A program made the translations under genes and the position numbers. Below, piece after piece: positions 18,490-26,297 of a stretch of DNA of 64,000 bases. How positions within the stretch are numbered: position 1 is the first letter of the stretch; each line of letters opens with the position of its first letter. The DNA is taken from positions 4,216,001 to 4,280,000 of the forward strand of contig NZ_CP040812.1 of NCBI RefSeq assembly GCF_006159205.1, in the 5' to 3' direction. The notes beneath the pieces were generated by a model. It had not been told where the DNA came from. It did not search any database and saw only the letters and a list, made by a program, of their open reading frames with translations. Source of the DNA: Antarcticibacterium flavum. Its GTDB lineage: Bacteria; Bacteroidota; Bacteroidia; Flavobacteriales; Flavobacteriaceae.

Positions 18490-19710
18490 TTATGATTTTG
18501 CGGTATTTTCCAAAAGGGCCATATAAAATCCATCAAATCCGGTTTCTGATGAAAGGATCTTCTGGTCTTTAAGCAGCTTAAAACTTTTGCCGGCTTCCCC
18601 CGCCAGGAATTTTTCGACCTGCTCCTGGTTTTCAGATGGTAAGACAGAGCAGGTGGCATAAACCATTTTTCCTCCCGGTTTCAGGATCCTTGAATAAGTA
18701 TTTAGGATCTCCTCCTGGGTTTTTTTTATTGTTTCAATGAACTCCGGCTGCAGTTTCCATTTTGCATCGGGATTACGGCTTAAAACCCCCAGCCCGCTAC
18801 AGGGTGCATCAATAAGGACCCTGTCTGCAGTACCATATAGTTTCTTTACTACCTTGGTTGAATCTATGGCCCTTGGTTCAATATTATGTGCTCCTGCACG
18901 CTTGGCGCGTCTTTTTAGTTCCCTGAGTTTATTCTCATAAATATCTGTAGCAATGATTTGTCCTTTATTTTCCATAAGGGCAGCAACATGGAGGGTTTTG
19001 CCACCGGCCCCTGCACAGGTGTCCACCACGCGCATGCCTGGTTCCACCTCAAGAAAATTTGCAACAAGCTGCGAGGAAGCGTCCTGCACCTCAAAGAACC
19101 CATTTTTAAAAGCTTCGGTCTTGAACACATTAGCTCTTTCTTCAAGTTGCAAAGCTTCAGGGAAACCTTTGATAGGTTCTGCCATAATGCCTTCATCCTT
19201 TAAAGCACTTCTAAGGTTATCTCGGGTGGTTTTTAATGTATTGGTGCGAAGTACCACGGGGGCCTGCTGGTTAAGGGCGTGGATCTCTTTTTCCCAAACC
19301 TTTTCTCCCAGTTCTTTTACCCCTAGCTCATCCAGCCAGTCTGGTACAGATTCCCTGTACTTTCTAATCTTGCTAAGTTCATCAAATTTACCTTTAATCC
19401 TTCTGCTGGGAGTAGGTTCGATTTGTTTCCAATCTGGGAGATTAACACCACGTAATGTAGCCCATACGGCAAATAATCTAAAAAGATTTTCACGAGAATA
19501 GGGTGCCTTAACTTCGGCAATTTCTGTATATAAACGCTTCCATCTTACTATGTCGTAAGTGGTTTCAGCTATGAAACTACGATCACGGGAACCCCAGCGT
19601 TTGTCTCTCTTTAATGTTTTTTCTATTACTTTATCTGCATATTTCCCTTCGTTGAAAATTTCTGCTAGGGCATCAATGGTTGCAAATACTAAATTCCTGT
19701 GTAAGCGCAT
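18490..19710 (-). CDS. RsmB/NOL1/NOP2/Sun family RNA cytosine-C5 methyltransferase
   Basis: 406 residues from the ATG at 19710 (MRLHRNLVFATIDALAEIFN); the frame stays open further upstream but that part is not protein-like. The N-terminal NusB-like helical domain is followed by an SAM-dependent methyltransferase: DTCAGAGGKTLHVAALM (motif I, 230-246), IIATDIYENKL, DAPCSGLGVLSRNPDAKWK with the release cysteine C304, and YATCSVLPSENQEQVE with the catalytic cysteine C354. The family methylates cytosine C5 in 16S rRNA (RsmB/RsmF) or tRNA; the target here is not proven. The upstream minus-strand TACCTTTG element at 19730-19737 fits a -7 promoter element and supports this start. Confidence 0.9.
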   Translation of the reverse strand: MRLHRNLVFATIDALAEIFNEGKYADKVIEKTLKRDKRWGSRDRSFIAETTYDIVRWKRLYTEIAEVKAPYSRENLFRLFAVWATLRGVNLPDWKQIEPTPSRRIKGKFDELSKIRKYRESVPDWLDELGVKELGEKVWEKEIHALNQQAPVVLRTNTLKTTRDNLRSALKDEGIMAEPIKGFPEALQLEERANVFKTEAFKNGFFEVQDASSQLVANFLEVEPGMRVVDTCAGAGGKTLHVAALMENKGQIIATDIYENKLRELKRRAKRAGAHNIEPRAIDSTKVVKKLYGTADRVLIDAPCSGLGVLSRNPDAKWKLQPEFIETIKKTQEEILNTYSRILKPGGKMVYATCSVLPSENQEQVEKFLAGEAGKSFKLLKDQKILSSETGFDGFYMALLENTAKS

Positions 19711-19729
19711 ATTTTTTATTATAAGGCTG

Positions 19730-19737
19730 CAAAGGTA
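19730..19737 (-). promoter_or_regulatory. -7 element (TACCTTTG) for the RNA methyltransferase gene
   Basis: Minus-strand TACCTTTG matches the Bacteroidota TAnnTTTG -7 consensus and ends 20 bases before the chosen ATG. No clear TTTG was seen at the expected -33 distance. Confidence 0.5.
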
Positions 19738-19760
19738 CTCAAATTTGCCACCTAATATTT

Positions 19761-19768
19761 TATATTTG
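19761..19768 (+). promoter_or_regulatory. -7 element (TATATTTG) for the BNR-repeat lipoprotein gene
   Basis: Exact TAnnTTTG match ending 15 bases before the ATG at 19784. It sits back to back with the divergent methyltransferase promoter, about 24 bases away. Confidence 0.5.
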
Positions 19769-19783
19769 GAGCAAATTCTAAGA

Positions 19784-20812
19784 ATGAAGGTATTAGGCGT
19801 TTTATTAGTTTTTCTGTTAATTGGTTGTAATTCAAATGAAAAACAGCCATTTGTTGATGTGGAGGTAGAGGTACTTCTCGAAGACTCCATAAGTGTGAGG
19901 GCTATTGAGATCATGGGTAGCGACCTGGCCTTTGCAGCCAATAATGGTATATATGGTCTTTTTGATTCGCAGGGTGGGGTAGTGCGCACAAACGTACAGG
20001 AATATGACTCAATTAAACCTGAATTTAGAGCGGTTTCCGGTACCAGCGATGACTTTTTCATGCTTAGTGTAGGAAACCCGGCTTTGCTTTATAAAACGGG
20101 AGATACAGGCAGAATGGAACTTGTTTATATGGAAGAACATGAGAATGTCTTTTATGATTCCATGACCTTTTGGAATGATGAAGAGGGTATAGGTATGGGT
20201 GATCCTACAGGGAATTGCTTATCTGTCATCATTACGAGGGACGGGGGCAGGACCTGGAAGAAACTTTCCTGTGAGCAATTACCCGAAACAAGGGAGGGGG
20301 AAGCAGCGTTTGCTGCCAGTAATTCCAATATCGCCGTGGTTGGGGATCACACGTGGATCCTTAGCGGTGGGATGAGTTCAAGAGTATTCTATTCCCCCGA
20401 TAAAGGCGCTACCTGGGAGGTCTTTTCTACTCCGTTAATCCAGGGTACTTCTACAACCGGTGGCTATAGTATAGATTTCTATGATGAGCAAAGGGGAATG
20501 ATAATAGGTGGGGATTATACCAATCCTGAAGGGAATAAAGCTAACAAGGCAATAACAACTAATGGAGGGAAAACCTGGGAGCTTATTGGTGACGGGCAGG
20601 ACCCCGGTTATAAAAGCAGCATAAGGTACATACCCAATGGCGACGCCAGGGAAATAGTTGCAGTAGGATTCACGGGAATATCCTATTCCAGCGACGGAGG
20701 CCAGAATTGGAATACCTTAAGTGAAGAAGGTTTTTATACAATTAGATTTCTCAATGATTCTATTGCATATGCAGGTGGAAAGAACAGGCTCGCACGGCTG
20801 AAGTTCAAGTAA
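19784..20812 (+). CDS. BNR/YCF48-like beta-propeller lipoprotein
   Basis: 342 residues from the ATG at 19784 (MKVLGVLLVFLLIGC, lipobox cysteine about 15). The reading frame is open further upstream, but the lipoprotein signal and the TATATTTG promoter fix this start. The mature part is a beta-propeller with BNR/Asp-box signatures: TRDGGRTW, SPDKGATW, TTNGGKTW and SSDGGQNW, one per blade. Such proteins are often labelled oxidoreductase or photosystem II stability-like in Flavobacteriia, but no redox motif is present, so I avoid that label. Probably an envelope-anchored binding or assembly factor. It is divergent from the rRNA methyltransferase gene. Confidence 0.8.
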   Translation: MKVLGVLLVFLLIGCNSNEKQPFVDVEVEVLLEDSISVRAIEIMGSDLAFAANNGIYGLFDSQGGVVRTNVQEYDSIKPEFRAVSGTSDDFFMLSVGNPALLYKTGDTGRMELVYMEEHENVFYDSMTFWNDEEGIGMGDPTGNCLSVIITRDGGRTWKKLSCEQLPETREGEAAFAASNSNIAVVGDHTWILSGGMSSRVFYSPDKGATWEVFSTPLIQGTSTTGGYSIDFYDEQRGMIIGGDYTNPEGNKANKAITTNGGKTWELIGDGQDPGYKSSIRYIPNGDAREIVAVGFTGISYSSDGGQNWNTLSEEGFYTIRFLNDSIAYAGGKNRLARLKFK

Positions 20813-20820
20813 AAAAAAAA

Positions 20821-20838
20821 CCGGTTAAAATTAACCGG
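20821..20838. terminator. Stem-loop between convergent genes
   Basis: Palindrome CCGGTTAA-AA-TTAACCGG preceded by a 10-base A-run, so the T-run lies on the minus strand. It probably terminates the minus-strand sigma operon and may also serve the BNR lipoprotein gene. Confidence 0.6.
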
Positions 20839-20885
20839 AATTTCATTGCATCACTTTAGGAAAGTGATATTTGCAGGGATAGTTA

Positions 20886-21335
20886 TTATTTTTTATTGTT
20901 CTCTTTTCTGGTTCGGTATTCTTTGAGCAACTTTTTGTTGAAATCTGCTTCCAGCTTATGAAGCTTTATGATCTCTCTGGCGGTAAGAATTTTACCGAGA
21001 TCGGCAAATAATTGTTTCTTAATAATGTATTCTTCCTTTTCTACTGCAAGATATTCCTTAAGCATTTCCTGTGCCTGAGCTTCGGTAAACTTCTCGGCTT
21101 CGTCCAAATCAATATGTTCTCTTCGCCATAGTTCCCGTTTTTGCTCCTCATACTTGTTATAAATGGGCCAGAACTTTTGAGCAAGCCTTGTATTCATATT
21201 GAGTTCCTCGGTGATATAAGCAACCTTCAAGGCTTTGATCTTTTGCCTGTGGCTCTCACGATCGTGTTTTTCCTGTGCTTGCAGCCCGGAAAATACAGCG
21301 AGAAATAAGCTTAAAAATATTAGTAATTTCTTCAT
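20886..21335 (-). CDS. Periplasmic helical protein of an ECF sigma operon
   Basis: 149 residues with a Sec signal peptide (cleavage near GLQAQEK) and a fully helical, highly charged mature part (ALKVAYITEELNMNTRLAQK, FWPIYNKYEEQKRELWR). This resembles the short periplasmic proteins that accompany ECF sigma genes in Flavobacteriia, sometimes annotated as 'sensor of ECF-type sigma factor', and has a CpxP/Spy-like (LTXXQ-like) flavour. It is the third gene of an operon: ECF sigma, single-pass membrane protein, then this gene 3 bases later. A role in sensing envelope stress is inferred from context only. Confidence 0.75.
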   Translation of the reverse strand: MKKLLIFLSLFLAVFSGLQAQEKHDRESHRQKIKALKVAYITEELNMNTRLAQKFWPIYNKYEEQKRELWRREHIDLDEAEKFTEAQAQEMLKEYLAVEKEEYIIKKQLFADLGKILTAREIIKLHKLEADFNKKLLKEYRTRKENNKK

Positions 21336-21338
21336 AGA

Positions 21339-21869
21339 TTAATCAAATAATAATTCCGGATCTTCTACATTTTCGTTTAAATAATCCAGCATTTCCTCAT
21401 CACTTAGTTCCGCGGTATTAAAACTATCCCCGGCGTATCCCTCTTCTGTAATGAAAGCAGAGATCTCATTAAAATTAAGATCGATATAACCACGGTCAAT
21501 ATATTCCTCAAAGGCTGCAAGTTCTATATTCTCCATTGTATAATCTGGTAGCACAGGGTTAAACAAAACAGTAGAGATTATGGCTATAAAAACTGCTGCA
21601 ACCGCTGTAGTATAATAAAACTTCTTCTTTTTCCACAAAGGAATAACTTTCTTATCGGGAGTATCCAGTCCCAGTTTATCTATAACTTTTCCTTCAAATT
21701 GTTCAAAATAATCCTGCGGCACCACAAATCCCGATTGTCCTTTAAGGTATTCAAGGGAACTTTCATCATTTGTTACTTTGTTCATGATCCTATCCTCAAG
21801 ATCCTGGAAATAATTTTCCGGGACCTGGAACCCTGATTTTTGCGAATATGGTAACTTGTTCCTTTTCAT
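21339..21869 (-). CDS. Single-pass membrane protein, putative anti-sigma regulator
   Basis: 176 residues. The N-terminal cytoplasmic ~90 residues carry two copies of a short motif: GFQVPENYFQDLEDRIMNKV and GFVVPQDYFEQFEGKVIDKL. One transmembrane helix (YYTTAVAAVFIAIISTVLF) is followed by an acidic extracytoplasmic C-terminus rich in Glu and Asp. The position right after an ECF sigma gene and the cytoplasmic-domain/TM/periplasmic-domain layout fit an anti-sigma factor, but no zinc anti-sigma motif is visible. The duplicated VPxxYF motif could be the sigma-binding part (inference). Confidence 0.7.
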   Translation of the reverse strand: MKRNKLPYSQKSGFQVPENYFQDLEDRIMNKVTNDESSLEYLKGQSGFVVPQDYFEQFEGKVIDKLGLDTPDKKVIPLWKKKKFYYTTAVAAVFIAIISTVLFNPVLPDYTMENIELAAFEEYIDRGYIDLNFNEISAFITEEGYAGDSFNTAELSDEEMLDYLNENVEDPELLFD

Positions 21870-21901
21870 TTTATTATTTGACTAATTTTCTTAACAATGG
21901 T

Positions 21902-22447
21902 TTAATTGCATTTTAAAAAATCTTCGATTTTTTTTGCTGCAATATGGTAGGAAGCCTTAAGGGCTCCTTCACTTGTTTCAAGAATTTCAGCCATCTCCCG
22001 GTATTTGAGCTCCTGGAAATATTTCATATTAAAAACCTGCTGTTGTTTTTGAGGCAGGGTGGCAATGGCCCGCTGCAATTTTAATTGAATTTCATCCCCT
22101 TCAAAATAAACATCACTCTCAATATTATCGATAAGGGTATTTTGTAAATCTTCTGATGATAACTGAAGGGAGCGTGATTTTTTATTCAAAAAAGTAATTG
22201 CTTCATTGGTTGCAATACGATACATCCAGGAATATAATTTGCTTTCTCCCTTAAATTTCTCAATATTCCGGTAGACTTTGATGAAAGTATTTTGCAGGAT
22301 ATCATCTGTATCATTATGGTCCTTGACCATATTGCGAAGGTGCCAGTATAACCGTTCCTTATACAGCCTCAGGAGCTCCCGGAAAGCCTCGTCACGTGAT
22401 GAAGAGTCTTTGAGACGTATTAATAATAAATCTTCTGGGGTTTCCAA
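21902..22447 (-). CDS. ECF-type RNA polymerase sigma factor
   Basis: 181 residues with sigma-70 region 2 (LYKERLYWHLRNMVKDHNDT, DDILQNTFIKVYRNIEKFKG, LYSWMYRIATNEAITFLNKK) and region 4 (ATLPQKQQQVFNMKYFQELK, YREMAEILETSEGALKASYH). Region 4 recognises the -35 promoter element. It is the first gene of a three-gene module with a membrane regulator and a periplasmic helical protein, so it is probably activated by an envelope signal. No autoregulatory promoter could be identified confidently upstream. Confidence 0.92.
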   Translation of the reverse strand: METPEDLLLIRLKDSSSRDEAFRELLRLYKERLYWHLRNMVKDHNDTDDILQNTFIKVYRNIEKFKGESKLYSWMYRIATNEAITFLNKKSRSLQLSSEDLQNTLIDNIESDVYFEGDEIQLKLQRAIATLPQKQQQVFNMKYFQELKYREMAEILETSEGALKASYHIAAKKIEDFLKCN

Positions 22448-22596
22448 TTGGTACTCCGGTTAAAAGCAGGGATAAAGTTATGTAAAACTTTTAATTATAA
22501 ATCACATTTATCACAGCAATAATTGTAGGAATTTGTAGGAATGAAATTGTATTTAATCGATGAAAGGTAAAATTATAAGATAAAAAGCATATTTTT

Positions 22597-22627
22597 TTTG
22601 GTGGATTGTTTTTTTCGTGTATCTTTG
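22597..22627 (+). promoter_or_regulatory. Canonical Bacteroidota promoter of an intergenic RNA
   Basis: TTTG at 22597-22600, a 19-base spacer, then TATCTTTG at 22620-22627. This matches the primary sigma consensus (TTTG, N19, TAnnTTTG) exactly in spacing and sequence. No protein gene lies downstream on this strand. Confidence 0.7.
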
Positions 22628-22633
22628 AAGTAT

Positions 22634-22754
22634 CAATAACGATTTAATCTTTTTTTGCCCCAACAAAAAATTACTTGAATCAATTTTTATTTTCATTTGC
22701 CCCAAGGTGAAAATAGTTTTAAAAATGGATGAACCTACTTCATCCATTTTTTTT
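22634..22754 (+). ncRNA. Candidate small intergenic RNA (about 120 nt)
   Basis: Defined by a canonical promoter (22597-22627) and a strong Rho-independent terminator (22722-22754). The predicted transcript has no plausible ORF over most of its length. It contains the motif TTTGCCCCAA twice, at about 22652-22661 and 22697-22706. It lies between two divergently arranged sigma-factor modules and is transcribed away from both. The ends are estimates from the promoter and hairpin. It does not obviously match 6S, tmRNA, SRP RNA or RNase P RNA. Function unknown. Confidence 0.55.
22722..22754 (+). terminator. Rho-independent terminator of the small RNA candidate
   Basis: Perfect 12-bp stem AAAATGGATGAA / TTCATCCATTTT with loop CCTAC, followed by more T residues (a T-run of eight in total). 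There is no gene close upstream on the plus strand to explain it other than the predicted RNA. Confidence 0.8.
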
Positions 22755-22991
22755 GTGCTCTATTTGAACACTGATTTTGGATCAAGCAAGGTTGGTTTTT
22801 CTTTTTATCTCAATTAAATATTTTGAAAACCTGGCCAGGAGTAATTTAACCTTGTCTATGAGAAAGGATTATAACAATCTATAGATTATTATAATGATGG
22901 AATAGTCTTATCCTTCTGTGTTTATTTTAAAGCTCAAAAAACAAGAAAATCTTATTCATTGTGGAATTGCGGCCTAGTGATGAAGATAGTT
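22755..22991. other. Intergenic region, nothing recognised
   Basis: About 235 AT-rich bases between the small-RNA terminator and the anti-sigma gene stop. No ORF of note, hairpin or promoter match is supported. Confidence 0.5.
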
Positions 22992-23774
22992 CTAGGAAGA
23001 AACCACTCCAAGGGTATACAATCTCTCAAGCGTGGGAGTTTCACTACCGCCTTCAGGTTCCAGGGTTATCCCAAAACCTTCAGATGCATTTATATTTTCC
23101 AGTCGAAAGATCTTATTTTCATCGTCTTCAAAGGAATCCAGCAAACCAAGACTGGTAGGAGTAAGAGGCTGCATTTTTAGTGACCACACCTGGTAAACCA
23201 TTCCTTGTGGGGGAGCAGGGAGATCTGCCGCGTCTATATAAGTTACATTATTTTCCTTATCCCAGTAGGCTGTAGCAAAGGCTTCAGGTGCGGGAGCCTG
23301 GCCTTCCAGGGGAATTTGTATTATATTTCTGCTTCGTAAAACGTTAAGTAGTTCCCGGGTTTTTTCAGCATCTTCCCTGGCATTTGCAATTTGGGTTTCT
23401 ATTTGCGCATTTTCAACCTGAACCGCCTGCAGGGATCTTCTTAGTTCAAGGTTTTGGTAGTACATAAAAAATAGTCCAACCAAAAATATAAGACTGGCAG
23501 CCCATCCCATGTAAGCAGACCAGTTCTTGCGAGAAGTTTCGGTTCTAATTTCCTGTTGAGATAATCTTTTTACGGCAGGTATTAATGATTCAGTATCTCC
23601 CGGTGCGGCAGCCGCTGAAAGCTCTATGAGAGCTTTTTCAATTTCCTCCACTTCCGTTTTTACTTCAGGATATTTTTGCATCATACGCGTAACCTCGGCA
23701 CTTTCCTCTTCAGTAAGGGCACCATACACGTATAATTCCAGGATTCCGGACGATATGTACTCCTTTACGTTCAT
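22992..23774 (-). CDS. RskA-like anti-sigma factor
   Basis: 260 residues. The cytoplasmic N-terminal domain (YISSGILELYVYGALTEEES) is the short anti-sigma module that replaces the zinc finger in RskA/anti-sigma-K proteins. A transmembrane helix (WAASLIFLVGLFFMYY, about 90-107) and coiled-coil segment follow, then the extracytoplasmic RskA domain (AYWDKENNVTYIDAADLPAP, MVYQVWSLKMQPLTPTSLG, GFGITLEPEGGSETPT). It should sequester the ECF sigma factor encoded immediately upstream; the genes overlap by 4 bases (ATGA), indicating translational coupling. Confidence 0.88.
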   Translation of the reverse strand: MNVKEYISSGILELYVYGALTEEESAEVTRMMQKYPEVKTEVEEIEKALIELSAAAAPGDTESLIPAVKRLSQQEIRTETSRKNWSAYMGWAASLIFLVGLFFMYYQNLELRRSLQAVQVENAQIETQIANAREDAEKTRELLNVLRSRNIIQIPLEGQAPAPEAFATAYWDKENNVTYIDAADLPAPPQGMVYQVWSLKMQPLTPTSLGLLDSFEDDENKIFRLENINASEGFGITLEPEGGSETPTLERLYTLGVVSS

Positions 23775-24304
23775 GGTGAGATTATGTGAGCTCTTAATTT
23801 ATCTATACAAACCCTGTTCCTGGATTTTACGGTTCCAAGTGGAATATCAAGTTCTTCTGCGCTTTCCTTTTGGGTAAACCCCTTAAAGAATAAAAGATCA
23901 ATAAGCCTTTTACATACCGGTCCAATCCTGTCAAGATATTTTTGAAGTCCAATAGCATCGATTTTGCCAATTGAATTACTTTGGGCTACCAGGATATCTT
24001 CAAAATTTTCACTTCTAAGATTTCCCTTGCTGTTTTTAAAATCTTTCGATCTTAAGCGGTCAATGGAGGCATTTCTCGCAATATTCAGGACCCAGGTAAA
24101 AAATCGGCCTTTTTTAGGATCATAGGAAGAAGCATTATTCCATATTTTAAGGAAGACATCCTGCAGCAACTCCTCAGCAACTTTCTCATCCCTAATTATA
24201 TTATATATGATACCATATAAGCTTTCAGAATAAAGAAAGTATATACGTTCAAAAGCTTTTTCATCACCGGCTTGTAGCCGGGAAATAAGAAGGTCCTGTT
24301 GCAT
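23771..24304 (-). CDS. ECF-type RNA polymerase sigma factor (partner of RskA-like anti-sigma)
   Basis: 177 residues with region 2 (ERIYFLYSESLYGIIYNIIR, EELLQDVFLKIWNNASSYDP, FFTWVLNIARNASIDRLRSK) and region 4 (LIDLLFFKGFTQKESAEELD, PLGTVKSRNRVCIDKLRAHI). It overlaps its anti-sigma gene by 4 bases, the classical SigK/RskA arrangement. Upstream, on the same strand and separated by a terminator, are two Tat-exported ferritin-like genes, which are candidate regulon members (inference). Confidence 0.92.
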   Translation of the reverse strand: MQQDLLISRLQAGDEKAFERIYFLYSESLYGIIYNIIRDEKVAEELLQDVFLKIWNNASSYDPKKGRFFTWVLNIARNASIDRLRSKDFKNSKGNLRSENFEDILVAQSNSIGKIDAIGLQKYLDRIGPVCKRLIDLLFFKGFTQKESAEELDIPLGTVKSRNRVCIDKLRAHIISP

Positions 24305-24404
24305 TGAGGGATTTGAAGTTTAAATGTATAGAATTTTCTTAGATAATTAAGTAGTGAAAGTTATTTTTAGGAAGGGTTAAGTTATTTAATACACTTAAAT
24401 GGAA

Positions 24405-24434
24405 AAGACCGCCTGAATTTCTCCAGGCGATCTT
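24405..24434 (-). terminator. Stem-loop downstream of the ferritin-like genes
   Basis: Imperfect inverted repeat: CGCCTG/CAGGCG core extended by AAGA/TCTT across one mismatch. It lies just beyond the stop of the second ferritin-like gene on the minus strand. Confidence 0.6.
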
Positions 24435-24458
24435 AAGCAACAACCAACCAAGATTCTT

Positions 24459-25298
24459 TTAAACAATGAATAAACTGGCAATGTTGGCTGCTGTCTCTCC
24501 ATCCATAGGTTCATCGTAGGATTGTGATACAACAACGGCATCAAAGCCTGTTGCAGCCACAAGGTCTACACCTCCCTGGGTAATATTCTCCTCCCCGTTG
24601 TACACAGCCTGGGTAGCTTCGGGCATTCCCGGCCCACGGTTATCAAGTGTGATCCATCCAAGAGCATTTTGCTCTGTGCTCATTCCCATTACATTGGCTC
24701 TTAATCTTCTAATTTCTGAAGCATGTCTTGCCTCTACAGAATGTATTTGTAAAGCGGGAGTCAGGAAGGGGGTGCCCATGAGATTTCCTGCCTGTCCTTT
24801 ATAAGCTCTAACGCCTGTATCTTCAAAAGCCTGTGCCAGTGCAAGCAGTTGAGCGTACGCCACTTCCTGTCCTGCGCCATTTTGATTAAAAGGATCAAAG
24901 GCGCCCCCGGCGGTGAAATCAAATTGCGGAGAATCTATAGAATTCTCGCCTAAACCGGCTTTTAAAAATTCCACGTGAGCCGTTTCATGTTTTGAAATTT
25001 GTTGATACACGGCTTCTGCACGGCCTCCACCAGGTAATACACCAGAGTCCAGGGCTTTAATGTAAAACTCAGCCTCCAGATATTCCAGGGTTAAAGCCAG
25101 TTGCAATGCACTTACTGCTGCATTTTGGTCCTGTGCTGTGAAAGCTTTTCCCGTTGAAGTTGCCATTCCAAAAGGGATGGCGGCCAGGGCAGCTTTCTTT
25201 CCTAATGAACCAAAAGTTCCAAATACATCTCTCCTTGAGGAAGTTTTTTCCAAAAGACGCTCTGAGGTGAATTCATCTAATAATTTTATAATATTCAT
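24459..25298 (-). CDS. Ferritin-like domain protein with Tat-type signal
   Basis: 279 residues. The N-terminus has a twin-arginine motif (SSRRDVFGTFG, about 20-30) followed by a hydrophobic stretch, so Tat export is likely. The remainder is a ferritin-like four-helix bundle (Ferritin_2/Rds1-like family): EYLEAEFYIKAL (E72, E75, E77), KHETAHVEFL (E105, H108), FEDTGVRAYKG and HSVEARHASEIRRL. This supplies the E/ExxH pairs expected for a di-iron or related site. Relatives include stress- and desiccation-linked proteins. It is 31 bases downstream of a paralogous gene, so the two are probably co-transcribed. Confidence 0.85.
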   Translation of the reverse strand: MNIIKLLDEFTSERLLEKTSSRRDVFGTFGSLGKKAALAAIPFGMATSTGKAFTAQDQNAAVSALQLALTLEYLEAEFYIKALDSGVLPGGGRAEAVYQQISKHETAHVEFLKAGLGENSIDSPQFDFTAGGAFDPFNQNGAGQEVAYAQLLALAQAFEDTGVRAYKGQAGNLMGTPFLTPALQIHSVEARHASEIRRLRANVMGMSTEQNALGWITLDNRGPGMPEATQAVYNGEENITQGGVDLVAATGFDAVVVSQSYDEPMDGETAANIASLFIV

Positions 25299-25329
25299 AA
25301 TGTGTTTTTTAAGGTTAATTAGTCTCTCT

Positions 25330-26076
25330 TTATCCTGTAGGTAATTGGTTTGCCGTAAAAGCTGTCTTTACAAAACCGGTTTCCCCAACTGCGGTTAAAA
25401 TTTCTGAAGGGGTCATTGCAAGGTCAAGTCCATTTTCATCAACCACCTCATCCCCGGCAAATGCTTTGGGATCATCGAGAAAAAGGGACCTTATTGCTGC
25501 TGCATGCCTGGCTTCTACTGAAACGATTTTCCCTGCAATCACAAGAAAACCTGGCGTTTGCAATAGTGTTCCTGCACCATTATATGCTGCAACCCCGGTG
25601 TCTTCAAGTACCCTGGCTGTTCCTAATACAGAATCCCTGCTGCTGAAATCTACTGCTGAAAAATCAAATTCAAGTTCAGGTAATACCTTTGATGTATCAC
25701 CATTTACTGCTCCTGTTATGGCAGCTTTAAAAAATTCCCGGTGAATAACTTCATGTTTATAAAGGTCTTCAAGGACCAACCTCTCCTCGGCACCGGCATT
25801 CATCCAATAAGACCCGTCCAGGACACTAGTGTAAAAGGCTGCCTCCAGTTGTTCCAGGGCATAAGCATAATTCAATATACCTACATCACCACTTCCAAGG
25901 TCAAAGACATCTCCTTCAGGGATCATTCCCATATCATCATCGTCGTTACTACAGGCAAGCAAAAGGCCCGATCCTGCAACGACAATACTTCCCATTTTGA
26001 GAAATTGCCTTCTGGAATTATTACTTCCCTTTGCTGCAATTTCCTTTTGCTGCACTTTAATTACTGGTTTTTTCAT
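25330..26076 (-). CDS. Ferritin-like domain Tat lipoprotein
   Basis: 248 residues with a clear Tat lipoprotein signal: twin-arginine motif NSRRQFLKMG, hydrophobic core, lipobox LLAC (Cys about 42) followed by an acidic NDDDD stretch. The ferritin-like bundle has YALEQLEAAFY, YKHEVIHREFF, LEDTGVAAYNG and VSVEARHAAAI, matching the four metal-ligand helices of the downstream paralogue. Export in folded form through Tat is consistent with cofactor insertion in the cytoplasm. First gene of a two-gene unit. The substrate and metal are not determinable. Confidence 0.87.
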   Translation of the reverse strand: MKKPVIKVQQKEIAAKGSNNSRRQFLKMGSIVVAGSGLLLACSNDDDDMGMIPEGDVFDLGSGDVGILNYAYALEQLEAAFYTSVLDGSYWMNAGAEERLVLEDLYKHEVIHREFFKAAITGAVNGDTSKVLPELEFDFSAVDFSSRDSVLGTARVLEDTGVAAYNGAGTLLQTPGFLVIAGKIVSVEARHAAAIRSLFLDDPKAFAGDEVVDENGLDLAMTPSEILTAVGETGFVKTAFTANQLPTG

Positions 26077-26248
26077 AATCTTGATTTTGTTAATTACACT
26101 ATATCTACGAAGTGAGGAGGAGGGGCGGTTTGCTTAATATAGTTAAGACTTAGTTAAAAATATTTTACCAGGGAATATTACCCAGGCGTATCTTTAAGTC
26201 ATAACTGCGGGAGTGGGTGGCAGGGCCGCAAATTAAAGAGCATAAAAA

Positions 26249-26276
26249 AACCTCCCGGAATTTATTCCGGGAGGTT
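26249..26276 (-). terminator. Rho-independent terminator of the envelope operon
   Basis: Perfect 12-bp stem AACCTCCCGGAA / TTCCGGGAGGTT with a 4-base loop and an adjacent A-run (T-run on minus). It lies 22 bases beyond the ABC exporter stop. Confidence 0.9.
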
Positions 26277-26297
26277 GTAATAAAATTATAAGTGTTT

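Noticed and set aside
18953..19501. 182-residue plus-strand ORF
   Set aside because: Antisense shadow of the RsmB-type methyltransferase gene, which has intact catalytic motifs on the other strand.
19711..20061. N-terminal extension of the RNA methyltransferase frame
   Set aside because: Overlaps the divergent lipoprotein gene and both promoters; Ser/Thr-rich sequence with no resemblance to the family.
22726..22818. 30-codon ORF beginning in the small-RNA terminator
   Set aside because: Its start lies within the terminator stem and the frame runs past the T-run; coincidence is more likely.
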